This document shows, in pieces, positions 17,169-26,090 of a stretch of DNA of 64,000 bases. Below the pieces are notes generated by a model. It was not told the origin of the DNA. It was given only the letters and a program-made list of their open reading frames with translations, and did not search any database. Every line of letters starts with the position of its first letter. Within the stretch, counting starts at the first letter, position 1. Source of the DNA: Amycolatopsis rubida (GTDB lineage Bacteria > Actinomycetota > Actinomycetes > Mycobacteriales > Pseudonocardiaceae); the NCBI RefSeq assembly GCF_900115345.1, contig NZ_FOWC01000002.1, positions 1 to 64,000 on the forward strand, written 5' to 3'. Made by a program: the position numbers and the translations under genes.

Positions 17169-18224
17169 TCACGACACCCATTGCAGTGCATGGCCGGCGT
17201 CCGCGTACCGCGTCAGCCGGGCCAGAACCTCGTCTTCGACGTCCGGCGCGAGCAACCCGTGCCCGCGCAGCCATTCGTCGTCGTAGACGCTGTCCAGGTA
17301 TTTCTCGCCAGCGTCGCACACCAGCACCACCGCGGTGCTGCCCGGAGCCATCGTCTCGATCCGTTCCAGCGCAACGTGAATCGCGCCGCCCGCGGATCCG
17401 CCGACCATCAGCCCGGTGTGCCGGGCCAATGCCCGTGCGGTCGCGAACGCGTCCACGTCGCTCGCCTGCACGCCCTCGTCGATCAGCTCCTGGCGCACGT
17501 TCGTCCCGACCGGAAACCCGGCCGGGCTGCCGCTTCCGGTCTGCCGGTACGGGCCGGGCGGTGCGCCGAAGATGATCGACCCGTCCGGCTCCACGGCGAC
17601 CGTCCGCGCCGGGCAGCGCAGGCGGCGCAGTTCACCGGCGGTGCCGCAGAGCGAACCGCCGGTGCCGATCGCGCCGATCAGCCAGTCGACCTGTCCGGCG
17701 TCGGCGAGCAATTCCTTCGCCAGTTCCCGGTAGCCGCCGCCGTTGCCCGGGTGATTGTGCTGGTCGGGCCAGTAGGCCTCGCGGTCCGCCGCGACCAGCG
17801 CGGCGGCGACCCGGCGGCGTTCGACCGAGCGGAGCGTCCCGCCGCCGTCGTCGGCCACGTAGACGAGTTCCGCGCCGAGTGCCTTCATGGCGCGCAATTT
17901 GTCTTTGCTGGCATGGTGATCGACCACCGCGGTGAACCGGTAGCCCCGTTCGAGCGCGGCCAGCGCCAGGCCCAGCCCGGTGTTGCCCGAGGTCGGTTCG
18001 ACGATCCGGCCGCCCGGTGCCAGCCTGCCCTCGCGTTCCGCGTCGGCGATCATCTGCTCGGCCATGCGCACCTTCGCCGAGCCGGTCGGATTGAACTGCT
18101 CAAGCTTGAGCAGCAACCGGACGCCCGAGGAGGTCGTGCACAGTTCGAACAACGGCGTGCGCCCGATCAGCTCCGACACGTGCGAGACGATGCCGCGGCC
18201 GCGGCGCGGGATGAACTCGTTCAC
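17169..18224 (-). CDS. PLP-dependent cysteine-synthase-fold enzyme (SbnA-like)
   Basis: 351 residues from GTG 18224, which overlaps the upstream stop as GTGA; GGGGGAGGG precedes it. The fold-type II motifs are LLLKLEQFNPTGSAKVRMAE (PLP lysine in SAK, near residue 49), TSGNTGLGLALAALERGY (substrate loop) and AIGTGGSLCG (phosphate loop). The C-terminal part (GEKYLDSVYDDEWL) is as in SbnA/CysK-like proteins. SbnA joins O-phosphoserine to an amino acid nitrogen donor on the way to 2,3-diaminopropionate; with the SbnB-like gene two positions upstream, the same chemistry is inferred. Dedicated cysteine synthesis is less likely because no cysE or sulfur gene is nearby. Confidence 0.88.
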   Translation of the reverse strand: MNEFIPRRGRGIVSHVSELIGRTPLFELCTTSSGVRLLLKLEQFNPTGSAKVRMAEQMIADAEREGRLAPGGRIVEPTSGNTGLGLALAALERGYRFTAVVDHHASKDKLRAMKALGAELVYVADDGGGTLRSVERRRVAAALVAADREAYWPDQHNHPGNGGGYRELAKELLADAGQVDWLIGAIGTGGSLCGTAGELRRLRCPARTVAVEPDGSIIFGAPPGPYRQTGSGSPAGFPVGTNVRQELIDEGVQASDVDAFATARALARHTGLMVGGSAGGAIHVALERIETMAPGSTAVVLVCDAGEKYLDSVYDDEWLRGHGLLAPDVEDEVLARLTRYADAGHALQWVS

Positions 18225-19549
18225 CGGCCCTCCCCCTCGATCCGCCAGCCCGCGCCGGGCAGGTCCAGCACGACCCGCGCGGGCAGCGGAAGGTCGTGAA
18301 AGCGGGTTTCGTTCTTGTCCATCTGGTATCCGGCGGTGTTCGGGTACACGAGCAGGTCCCCGTGCCCCGGCGGGCGCGAGAACGGGACCTTCCGCCAGCT
18401 GAGCATGTCGTATTCGAGACAGCTCGACCCGCCCACGCACGCCGCGACCGGCTCGCCGGGCCCGTCCGCGGGCCACAGCACCGGGTCGGGAAGGAACTCG
18501 CTGCCCTTCCACTGTTCCGAGACGCTCATGCTGAGCCCGGCCACGGTCACGATCCCGTAGCCGCCGCGTTCCTTGAAGCCCTGCACCGGGAAGACGGTGA
18601 ACCCGGCCTGGTCCAGCAGCGCCCGCCCCGGTTCCAGCAGCAGCTCCGTTCCGGTGCGGGCGAACTCGGCGGCGATCGTGGCCCCGCCGGGCGTCGGGCT
18701 CGCCAGCACCCCGGCCAGCATGTCCGCACCGGCCGGCGACTGATGGTAAGGGTAGAAGTGGGTGAACGTCTGTCCATTGTGGAACCACGACGGCCGGTAC
18801 TCCTCGGTGAACCGCGTCCAGTCCTCCGCTTCGAGATAGCTCGCCGCGAACCCGCCGCCGATCGACACCGACACCGCGGGCAGCCCGAACTCCCGCGCCC
18901 GCAGGCACTGCGCGAGCGCCGCCGCGGCCATCCGCGCGCGCGGCGCGACCTCGTATCCCCCGAGATGGAAGGAGAATCCCTCCATCCGCACCGCGGATCC
19001 CGCGTCCGCGCACCGGTGCAGCGCCTCGGTCACTTCGTCCGGAGTGAGTCCGAACCGGCTCCCCAGCGCGTTGTCCGGCACCAGCCGCAGCAGGATCCGG
19101 ACCGGCCCCGCGGAGCGGCCGATCGCGAGCACCCGGTCCAGCTCGTCGAGCGCGTCGACGGCCACGACGCACCGGTGCCGGGCCGCCAGCCAGACGAGGT
19201 CGCCGCTTTTCGCCGCCCCGGTGACCATGACGTCCTCGCCGCGGACCCCGCCGGCGAGCGCACCCACCAGTTCGGCCGCGCTGGCCACGTCGACGCCCGC
19301 CCCGGCGTTCGCGCATTCGGGTGCCCAGCACGCGGACCGGTTCGCCTTCTTCCCGAAATACACCTGCCCGGACACCCCCGCCGCGACGAGCGCGCCGGTG
19401 AACGCGACGAGGTTCTCCGCGAACCGCGGCGGGTGCAGCACGTGGAACGGACCGCCCACGGCACGGGCGATTTCGCCCAGCAGCACCGGATCCTCTTGTG
19501 CCTGCCGGGCCCAGTCCGCCTGGCGCGCGGGCAGGGAGATCGTCGACAT
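18221..19549 (-). CDS. Y4yA-type PLP-dependent decarboxylase (DAP/ornithine decarboxylase fold III)
   Basis: 442 residues from ATG 19549, 2 bases after the preceding stop. The alanine-racemase-like barrel carries the PLP lysine in QVYFGKKANRSACW near residue 67, with GVDVASAAEL and GFSFHLGGYE following. The beta domain has LLLEPGRALLDQAG and the catalytic Cys-x-x-x-Asp-like GGSSCLEYDML. These are features of diaminopimelate/ornithine decarboxylases and of the Y4yA branch. In staphyloferrin B synthesis the analogous SbnH decarboxylates a diaminopropionate adduct; a similar decarboxylation here would give an ethylenediamine-type unit. Translational coupling (2-base gap before, 4-base overlap after) ties it tightly to the neighbours. 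Confidence 0.88.
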   Translation of the reverse strand: MSTISLPARQADWARQAQEDPVLLGEIARAVGGPFHVLHPPRFAENLVAFTGALVAAGVSGQVYFGKKANRSACWAPECANAGAGVDVASAAELVGALAGGVRGEDVMVTGAAKSGDLVWLAARHRCVVAVDALDELDRVLAIGRSAGPVRILLRLVPDNALGSRFGLTPDEVTEALHRCADAGSAVRMEGFSFHLGGYEVAPRARMAAAALAQCLRAREFGLPAVSVSIGGGFAASYLEAEDWTRFTEEYRPSWFHNGQTFTHFYPYHQSPAGADMLAGVLASPTPGGATIAAEFARTGTELLLEPGRALLDQAGFTVFPVQGFKERGGYGIVTVAGLSMSVSEQWKGSEFLPDPVLWPADGPGEPVAACVGGSSCLEYDMLSWRKVPFSRPPGHGDLLVYPNTAGYQMDKNETRFHDLPLPARVVLDLPGAGWRIEGEGR

Positions 19550-19551
19550 CG

Positions 19552-20532
19552 TCAGCTCCACAGCCGCACCCGCGTCCCTCGGCCCGCTTCGATCGCCCGG
19601 GTCGCCAACGCGTGCGCCACCGGGATGTCGGTGATCACCATTCCGCTGCTGAAGGCGAACACGCGGTCCGACGGATCGCGCCGTCCCGGTGCGCGCCCGG
19701 CGAGCACGTCCGGGAACTCCGCGTCGATACTCGCCTTCCCCTCCCCGTCGTCGAACCGGGAACCGGTCACGCCGAGCTGGCCTTCGCTCGTCGCGAGCGC
19801 GTAGTCGGCGTCCCGCAGCGAGGAGGAGTCGACGCCCTTGCTGGACACCGAGATCAGCAGTCCGCCCGGTTTCAGCCAGCTGGTCTTGACCTTCGGATGC
19901 GCGGCCCGCCCGGACGCCGCCACCGCGATGTCCGCCTCGGCCACCGCTTCCGGAACGTCGTCGACTATTTCGACCTCGCGGTCCGGGAAATACCGGTGAA
20001 ACGCGTCCACACACGCCCGGATCCCCTCCGGCGCGGTGCCGAAAAGCATCAGCCGTTCCAGGCCGGGCAGCGCGGTCTGCAGATAAGGCAGCGTGAGCTG
20101 GCCCTGCACCCCGGTGCCGATCAGCAACGCCGACCGCGCGTCCGGCTTGGCGCATTCCCGCGCGATCAGCGCGGTGGTCGCCGGCGTCCGGGACGCTCCG
20201 ACGCGGTCGCAGTCCATCAGCGCGAACGGCATGCCGGTCGTGTCGTCGTAAAGGCTGATCACCGTGTAGTACTTGTCCCGGTTGTCGTTTCCCTGCCGGT
20301 ACGAAGTCTTGAATCCGACCTGCTGGGAATTCGCGTCGAATCCGAGCATCGAGTAGGCGACCGCGTCCCGCGCCTGGTCCGGCAGCGGCATCATCAGCTT
20401 TGTCGGACAGCGGGAATCTCCGGCCGCCAGTGCGAGATATCCTTGCCGTACCGCGGAAATGACTTCCTCCGGACCCAGTTCTACGTCGGCCAGATCGCTG
20501 CGGGTGAACACGTGGAAATCGGGCTGCGTCAT
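19552..20532 (-). CDS. Ornithine cyclodeaminase/mu-crystallin family dehydrogenase (SbnB-like)
   Basis: 326 residues from ATG 20532 with GAGGGA 8 bases upstream. The substrate-binding half includes CPTKLMMPLPD and VGFKTSYRQGN. The Rossmann motif is ALLIGTGVQGQLTLPYL near residue 140, then ASGRAAHPKVKTSWLKPG. SbnB, from this family, oxidises the SbnA adduct with NAD to release 2,3-diaminopropionate. It is the first gene of a four-gene operon (OCD, decarboxylase, SbnA-like, MATE) preceded by an iron box. True ornithine cyclodeaminase activity is less likely given the context. Confidence 0.88.
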   Translation of the reverse strand: MTQPDFHVFTRSDLADVELGPEEVISAVRQGYLALAAGDSRCPTKLMMPLPDQARDAVAYSMLGFDANSQQVGFKTSYRQGNDNRDKYYTVISLYDDTTGMPFALMDCDRVGASRTPATTALIARECAKPDARSALLIGTGVQGQLTLPYLQTALPGLERLMLFGTAPEGIRACVDAFHRYFPDREVEIVDDVPEAVAEADIAVAASGRAAHPKVKTSWLKPGGLLISVSSKGVDSSSLRDADYALATSEGQLGVTGSRFDDGEGKASIDAEFPDVLAGRAPGRRDPSDRVFAFSSGMVITDIPVAHALATRAIEAGRGTRVRLWS

Positions 20533-20832
20533 CTGAAAAATCCCTCACCATCGAAACGGGGAACCGTGCGCGTGGAAATCGGGCCTCCGGCCGGGAAGCA
20601 CATTCCCGGCGGTCCGCGGGCAGTTGCGCCGACCGCGTCGCAGCGACGGTAACCGACCCGTCACACTAAGGCAAGGCTCACCTAACTTTCTCCGTCCGTT
20701 GAAGTACCCTCCGGTGCCGCTCCCCGGCCCCGGCCTGGGAAACGACACTCCCCGGCGCCCGCGCACCGTGAAACACCTCACAACGCCGTCTCGCCGGTCA
20801 AAACCGTTGCGGCACAAGAAAGCGAGAGAAAT
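20533..20832. other. Promoter region of the metallophore operon
   Basis: 300 bases between the ABC ATPase stop and the OCD-like start, both on the minus strand. It contains the iron box at 20667-20685, 135 bases before the OCD start codon. No coding frame is convincing. The separation implies a second promoter rather than simple read-through from the ABC genes. Confidence 0.6.
20667..20685 (-). promoter_or_regulatory. Iron box (IdeR/DmdR-type operator)
   Basis: TAAGGCAAGGCTCACCTAA matches the actinobacterial iron-box consensus TTAGGTTAGGCTCACCTAA at 16 of 19 positions. It lies upstream of the OCD-decarboxylase-SbnA-MATE operon and would let the Fe2+-loaded repressor shut it off. I see no Zur-like AT-rich TGAAAAT palindrome in the same promoter. 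Confidence 0.85.
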
Positions 20833-21597
20833 TCAGAGACTGTCGGCGATCGCGACGGTCAGCACCCCGTTGGCGGCGTGCTGGACGGTTCCCTCGACCT
20901 GGTAGACCTCGCCGAGCATCTCCGCGGTGATCACCTCGGCGGGCGATCCCGCCGAATGCACCGTTCCCTCGTGCAGCACGACGATCCGGTCCGCGATCCG
21001 GGCCGCGAGCGACAGATCGTGCACCACGGCCACCACCGCGGCGGGCTGGTCCCGGGCGAGGTCGCGGACGAGCCGCAGCACCCGGAGCTGGTTGCGCAGG
21101 TCCAGATTGCTCGTCGGCTCGTCGAGCAGCAGCACGTCGGGTCTGCGCGTCATCGCCTGCGCCAGGCCGACCATCTGGCGCTGCCCTCCGGACAGATCGG
21201 ACAACCGCCGGGTGGCGAGCCCGTCCAGGCCCAGCGTCAGCAGGGTCGCCGCCACGCGCGCGTCGTGCTCCCCTCCGCCGCCGGCACCGCCCAGCTTCCG
21301 GGCGACCAGCACCGCCTCGAAGACCGTCAGCGAACTCGGCGGCGGCGGATCCTGGGGCAGGTAAAGGATTCCGCCGCTGCCCTGGCGTTCGCCTGCGGCG
21401 CGCCCGGACAACCGGACTTGCCCGCGGACCCGGTGAAACCCCGCGACGCAGCGCAGCAACGTCGACTTCCCCGAACCGTTGGGCCCGACGATCGCGGTCA
21501 CCTCCGGCGCCCGCACCTCGGGCAGCGTCACCTCGCGCAGCACCGGAGTGCGGCCGTAGCCGAACCCGAGCCGTTCGACGTGCAGGGTCAGGTCCAC
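20833..21597 (-). CDS. Iron-siderophore-type ABC transporter ATPase
   Basis: 254 residues from GTG 21597, overlapping the permease gene by 10 bases. Walker A is VGPNGSGKSTLL, the Q-loop is ILYLPQDPPPP, the signature is LSDLSGGQRQMV, Walker B is DVLLLDEPTSNLD and the switch His is VVHDLSLAARI. This is the FecE/FepC class energising uptake of ferric chelates. It is the third gene of the binding protein-permease-ATPase operon. Confidence 0.93.
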   Translation of the reverse strand: MDLTLHVERLGFGYGRTPVLREVTLPEVRAPEVTAIVGPNGSGKSTLLRCVAGFHRVRGQVRLSGRAAGERQGSGGILYLPQDPPPPSSLTVFEAVLVARKLGGAGGGGEHDARVAATLLTLGLDGLATRRLSDLSGGQRQMVGLAQAMTRRPDVLLLDEPTSNLDLRNQLRVLRLVRDLARDQPAAVVAVVHDLSLAARIADRIVVLHEGTVHSAGSPAEVITAEMLGEVYQVEGTVQHAANGVLTVAIADSL

Positions 21598-22670
21598 AGC
21601 GCCCTCCTGCGGGACAGGATCAGCCCGAGAAAGACCGGCACCCCGACGATCGAGGTGATGATCCCGACCGGGACGAGCACGCCGGGCACGAGCAGTTTCG
21701 CCACCAGCGACGACGCGCACAGCAGAAAAGCCCCGCCGAACAGCGACGCGGTGACGAAATAGCGATGGTCCTCCCCCACCAGCATCCGCGCGATATGCGG
21801 GCCGACCAGTCCGACGAACCCGATGCTGCCCGCGATCGACACCGCCGTCGCCGCGACGAGGGAAATCCCCGCCAGCGCCACGATCCGGATCCGCTCGACC
21901 CGCACGCCCAGCGCCCGCGCCCGATCGTCGCCGAGCCGCATCGCGGTCAGCTTCCAGGAAGCCCGCAGCACCAGCGGAACCGCGACGAGCAAGACGACCG
22001 CGAGCATCCCGACCTGCGGCCAGCTCGCCCGGCTCAGGCTGCCCAGGGTCCAGAACACGACCTGCTGCAGTTGCGCCTCCGACGCGACATACTGCATCAG
22101 CGACAGCAGCGCGGTGAACAGGAACACCATCGCGATCCCCAGCAGCACCATCGTTTCCGTGTGCGGGCCGCGCACCACGCTGAAGCCGATGATCACCGCA
22201 CTGGTCAGCATCGCGAAGATCCACGCTGTCCCGGCCGTGCCGGCCAGGCCAAGGACCGGAATCGCCGACACGCCGACCACCAGGCTCAGCGCCGCCCCGA
22301 AACTCGCCGCTGCCGACACCCCGAGCGTGTAAGGCTCGGCCAGCGGATTGTTCAGCACGGTCTGCATCTCCGCCCCGGCCAACGACAACGCGGCTCCGAC
22401 GAGCACCGCGGTCGCCGTCATCGGCATCCTGAGGTGCCAGACGATCTCCGTGTCCATCACCGGCGCGTCCCATGGCGTGAAGATCGCCCGCACGGTGTCC
22501 CCGATCCCGAGGGCCTCGCCCCCGACCGCGACGTCCGCCACGGCCGCGGCGATGGTCAGCAGCACCAGCACCGTCACGGTCAGCCGTTTGCGCCGGACCC
22601 GGCCGCGGTGCGCGCCGACGACCTCCGCGACGCGGACTTCCGGGCTCGCCAGTTCGGCCTGAGCCGTCAC
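21588..22670 (-). CDS. FecCD-family ABC permease (siderophore/metal uptake)
   Basis: 360 residues, about 10 helices. GTG 22670 overlaps the upstream stop by 4 bases (GTGA). FecCD hallmarks are LRMPMTATAVLVGAALSLAG, QTVLNNPLAEPYTLGVSAAA and the coupling region GFVGLVGPHIARMLVGEDHR. A single permease gene implies a homodimer. It works with the adjacent lipoprotein and ATPase. Confidence 0.93.
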   Translation of the reverse strand: MTAQAELASPEVRVAEVVGAHRGRVRRKRLTVTVLVLLTIAAAVADVAVGGEALGIGDTVRAIFTPWDAPVMDTEIVWHLRMPMTATAVLVGAALSLAGAEMQTVLNNPLAEPYTLGVSAAASFGAALSLVVGVSAIPVLGLAGTAGTAWIFAMLTSAVIIGFSVVRGPHTETMVLLGIAMVFLFTALLSLMQYVASEAQLQQVVFWTLGSLSRASWPQVGMLAVVLLVAVPLVLRASWKLTAMRLGDDRARALGVRVERIRIVALAGISLVAATAVSIAGSIGFVGLVGPHIARMLVGEDHRYFVTASLFGGAFLLCASSLVAKLLVPGVLVPVGIITSIVGVPVFLGLILSRRRALWT

Positions 22671-23848
22671 GGCAGCTCCGTCCAGAACGTGCCCTGGTAC
22701 GGAACCGGCAGGAATTTCGCGTGCAGCTCACGGATCGTCGCGTCCGGATCGACGTCCCGGAACAGGTCGGGATGAAGCCACTTCGCGAACCACTCCACGG
22801 CGAGGAAGTTGTAGGGCGAGTCGTAGAAGTGGTGCCACGCCGCGTACGTCCGGTGGTCCTTCACCGCTTTCAGTTGAGAGAATCCGGCCTGCTTCTCGAC
22901 AATCGACCGCAGCTGTGCCTTGGCCGCGTCCGGTTTCTCGTCGTACCCGAGCGGAATGAACGAGCCCGCCTTCGCCGGGCTCCCTGGCGCCCAGTCCGCG
23001 CCGGTGGCGATGATCACCTCCGGGTCGCGGCTCAGGATCGCCTCCGGGGAAACCGTCCCTTGTTTCGTTTTCAGCACGTCGTCGGCCAGATTCGTCCCGC
23101 CCGCGAACGTCACGATCTCGGCGAGATTGGACTTCGCGAAACTGGAGCAGCATTCGAAGTATCCCGGCGCGCGCCACAGGAAGGTCGGTGTCGGCGGCTG
23201 GTGCGCGGCGGCGAGCCGCGAGCGGACCCGATCCATGGCCGTTTGGTAATACGACGCGAACGCGTCCGCCTCGGCGGTCCGGCCGGTCAGCGCGCCCATC
23301 AGCCGCACCGACGCAACCGTGTTCCCGAGGGGGTTCTCGAAGTAGTCGACCACGACGGTCGGGACGCCGACCCGGCCGAGCTTGTCCACGACCCCGGAAT
23401 CCTGCGCCGCCTTGAAGTTCGCCGCACTGATGACGAACACGTCCGGCCGGAGCCGGATCGCCTCCTCCGCCGAGAACGACCCGTCGTACACCTGCCCGGT
23501 GCGCTGGATCCTGTCGATGCCAGGGAACTTCTTCCGGTACTGCCGCAGCGAATCCGGGTCGTTCTGTTCGAGGTCGTTCGGCAGCCCGACGATCCCTCGC
23601 AGCGGATCCTCCTTGTCCAGCAAGGCGGTCGTGTACAGCATCCGCGCTCCGTCGAACAGGATCCGCTTCGCCGGCACCGGGACTTCGACCTTCCGCCCCA
23701 GCACGTCGGTGAGCGTCTGTCTGACAGCGCCCGAGTCCGCCCCTTGCGGCGCCGAACACGCCCCAGCGGCCAGAACCGCCGCCAGCAGGACCACGCCCCG
23801 CCGGCGCCGTTCCGGGCGTCGACGAAGCCCCGTCAAGAAGTTAGGCAT
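22667..23848 (-). CDS. Metal-chelate-binding lipoprotein of ABC transporter
   Basis: 393 residues from ATG 23848. A basic N-terminus is followed by LLAAVLAAGACSAPQG, a signal peptide with lipobox AGAC, so the mature protein is anchored outside the membrane. The periplasmic-binding domain has DVLGRKVEVPVPAKRILF, AIRLRPDVFVIS, YFECCSSFAK and SRDPEVIIATG. The chosen ATG lies inside the iron box (23841-23859), which suggests a leaderless transcript. No other good start precedes the signal peptide. It would bind the ferric or other metal complex made by the neighbouring biosynthetic operon. Confidence 0.88.
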   Translation of the reverse strand: MPNFLTGLRRRPERRRRGVVLLAAVLAAGACSAPQGADSGAVRQTLTDVLGRKVEVPVPAKRILFDGARMLYTTALLDKEDPLRGIVGLPNDLEQNDPDSLRQYRKKFPGIDRIQRTGQVYDGSFSAEEAIRLRPDVFVISAANFKAAQDSGVVDKLGRVGVPTVVVDYFENPLGNTVASVRLMGALTGRTAEADAFASYYQTAMDRVRSRLAAAHQPPTPTFLWRAPGYFECCSSFAKSNLAEIVTFAGGTNLADDVLKTKQGTVSPEAILSRDPEVIIATGADWAPGSPAKAGSFIPLGYDEKPDAAKAQLRSIVEKQAGFSQLKAVKDHRTYAAWHHFYDSPYNFLAVEWFAKWLHPDLFRDVDPDATIRELHAKFLPVPYQGTFWTELP

Positions 23849-23859
23849 ACCTAACCTTA
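23841..23859 (-). promoter_or_regulatory. Iron box overlapping the start of the binding-protein gene
   Basis: On the minus strand the site is TAAGGTTAGGTATGCCTAA, 14 of 19 identical to the iron-box consensus, with both outer halves well kept. The ATG of the lipoprotein gene is inside the site, so the repressor would sit on the transcription start. Confidence 0.75.
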
Positions 23860-23929
23860 ACAGCGAGGCGGCCGCACGCAATACGGAGACCGAATCGTCG
23901 CGGTTCGCCCGATTCCTCAGGCAGTTCAC

Positions 23930-24573
23930 GAAAAATTCGGTAAGTCGTGACCGGTACGAGGGTGCTGGCCGGAGCGACCGACGATCCGTCCGAATAGGAC
24001 AGCAGGGTTCGGAACCGCTCCAGCGGGCAGTGCGGACCGACTCGGTCGCCGGGTCTGCGTACAGGTCGCAGGAACCGCTCGGCGCGCTTTGCCGGACCCG
24101 GCGAGAGAACTCGGCGCGATCAGATCGGTCGTGCCCGGCGGCGCGGTGACGGTGAACGTCGCGACATGGTCGTTCGCCGCGGGGCACCAGCGGGAAGGTC
24201 GCACCGGCGAGATGCTTCAGTTGCGCGCGGCGGTTTCCGCCGCCGGAGCCGGTCCGTCGACCGTCGCGGAGTATCCCGGCCGCACGGAAACCGTTGCACT
24301 GCCGCTGGTTCCGCCGAACTTTGCCGGCCGCGGCGGTAGTTCGGGTGAACTTCTGCTTCGCGCCGGGAGGCACGACCGGGATCGGCGGCTCAGGTTGGCG
24401 AGGGTGCGGGTCACCGTCTGCGTCCGGGCGAGGCTCGCGATGTGCGGGGTGGCCATCGACGTGCCGGACTCGACCGTCCTTTGTGGTTCACCGCGGCGAG
24501 CAGGGCCGGATTGACGAGCACCATGCCCACGCCGCCGGACTCGGCGACAGACCACGATCGTGCCCCTGATCAC
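23930..24573 (-). pseudogene. Secreted subtilase (peptidase S8), decayed C-terminal fragment
   Basis: The minus strand reads SGTSMATPHIASLARTQTVT, the catalytic-serine motif of subtilisins, followed by RTLANLS typical of the Fn3-like tail. Upstream of it MIRGTIVVCR resembles the PA-domain region, and further downstream in another frame ANDHVATFTVTAPPGTTD continues the tail. His and Asp catalytic motifs are missing, and frames switch several times. It is a dead gene occupying most of the space upstream of the ABC operon. Confidence 0.7.
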
Positions 24574-24657
24574 GCGAAAGCACCCCTATCATCGCCCCCT
24601 CCCACGGCCGTGAACGAGATCCTTGGTGGCGTTCACCGCCACTTTTTGGAGGGAAAC

Positions 24658-25686
24658 GTGCACAGATACCGGTTACTAGGCGGCGCCTTGCTGGTCGCGG
24701 CGGCCTTGCTCGTCCCGGCCTCGGCCGCGTCCGCCGCGGCAGCCTGCACCTGGCGGCCGACGGCGCTTCCCGTGCCGGGCCGGGGCGGGCTGCCGACCGC
24801 GACCGACCACCAGGGCGGCTTCGCCGGGGTCGCCGACACCGCCGACGGCCAGCGGCCGATCGCCTGGAAGAACGGCGCGTACTCCGTCTTCTCCGGGATC
24901 GGCGACCGGCTCGGCTACGAAGTGGCCAGCGAGAACCGCGCGGGCACGATCGTCGGCACCGCGCGGGTCAGCTTCCCGGGGGTCTCCGTGAGCAGGGCGT
25001 TCCGCTCTCGGGGCGACGTGCTGGAGGAACTGCCGAAGCTGGGGAACAACACCAAGGCCGCCGCGCTCGGCATCAACGACGCGGGCGACATCACCGGATA
25101 CGTCTGGGGCGACAGCAGCGGCCTGACCACGGTGGTGCGCTGGCCCGCCGCGCAACCGGGCACCGTCACCGCGCTCCCCGGCCTGGCTCCGGACCCCACC
25201 CAGCCCCAGGCGGTGGACGAGGACGGCTCGGTGCTGCTGCTGCGCGACTCCGGTCTCGCGATCTGGCGAGCCGGCACGATCACCCGCCTCGGCACGCTGC
25301 CGGGCCTGCGCTTTCCCGCCGGGAGGGCGTTCTCCAACGGGCGCGTGGCCGGCGACGCCACGTACAACGACAAGAAGGTCGGCGTCTACTGGGACCAGCA
25401 GGGCGCGGCGCACGTACTGCCCAAGTCGAGCTACAACCTGTCCAACGGGAACCCGCAGATCGACATCAATCGGGACGGCCTGATCACCGGCCGGATCGAC
25501 GAGGCACACGGCGGCAACGACTCCAACGGCACCGGCTACGGCGTGTGGCAGCAGGGCGCGTGGGTGTCGAACTTCGGCGACATTACGCGCGACCTCCCGT
25601 CCCGGATCGGCGACGACGGCACGGTGGCCGGGGCACGCGCGGACTCCGACGGGACCTACCACCCCTACACCTGGCGCTGTTCCTGA
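24658..25686 (+). CDS. Secreted HAF-repeat-like beta-propeller protein
   Basis: 342 residues from GTG 24658, with GGAGGG a few bases upstream. A signal peptide (LLGGALLVAAALLVPASA ending AAA) precedes ACTWRPTALP. The body has repeated blocks with the HAF-type pattern: GINDAGDITGYVWGD, AVDEDGSVLLLRDSG, DINRDGLITGRIDEA, RIGDDGTVAGARADSDG. Cys residues near both ends (ACTW and TWRCS) could form one disulfide. Exported; ligand or enzymatic role unknown. Confidence 0.8.
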   Translation: MHRYRLLGGALLVAAALLVPASAASAAAACTWRPTALPVPGRGGLPTATDHQGGFAGVADTADGQRPIAWKNGAYSVFSGIGDRLGYEVASENRAGTIVGTARVSFPGVSVSRAFRSRGDVLEELPKLGNNTKAAALGINDAGDITGYVWGDSSGLTTVVRWPAAQPGTVTALPGLAPDPTQPQAVDEDGSVLLLRDSGLAIWRAGTITRLGTLPGLRFPAGRAFSNGRVAGDATYNDKKVGVYWDQQGAAHVLPKSSYNLSNGNPQIDINRDGLITGRIDEAHGGNDSNGTGYGVWQQGAWVSNFGDITRDLPSRIGDDGTVAGARADSDGTYHPYTWRCS

Positions 25687-26090
25687 TCGCCGGCCGAGCG
25701 TCCGGGACGGACCGGTCGCATTCGCGGGGCTTCGGCACGTCCTTCTTGGCCGACCGGCCGCTGAACTGGGTTCCCCGCCCTCCCTCGACGTTGCTCAGGC
25801 AGTAGTTCCCCGCTTCCGCCTGGACCCAGCCGGGCCTGCCCGCGACACCCACCCGCCACTTGCCCGCTCCTGGCACCCCGACGCCCGCGTCGGCCCCGGT
25901 CTCCTTCCACGGGCGGCCGGGGACGATGCCGGCCAGGTCATGCCGCTGCCGGCGTCCCGCACGACGTCCCATCGCGGGGCTGATCGCGAAACCCGCCTCC
26001 GCCAAACACCCGGACCTTCGCATAGCCCGGCCTCGTTGGGGTATCCCTCCGGAGAACCGCGGTTTCCCGGCGAACGGTCAGGAGGGCTCC
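25687..26090. other. Intergenic region, no gene recognised
   Basis: 404 bases. The minus strand holds a 146-codon open frame with a peptide reminiscent of a secreted domain (GWVQAEAGNYCLSN), but no start, signal or domain can be supported. I treat it as a possible remnant or chance frame. Confidence 0.4.

Noticed and set aside
20533..20832. A Zur box, as expected for a zinc-controlled EDDS operon
   Set aside because: No TGAAAAT-type AT-rich palindrome was seen; the only clear site is the iron box.
25583..26023. A minus-strand frame with GNYCLSNVEGG, suggestive of a secreted domain
   Set aside because: Half of it is antisense to the HAF-type gene, with no signal peptide, start site or convincing family match.
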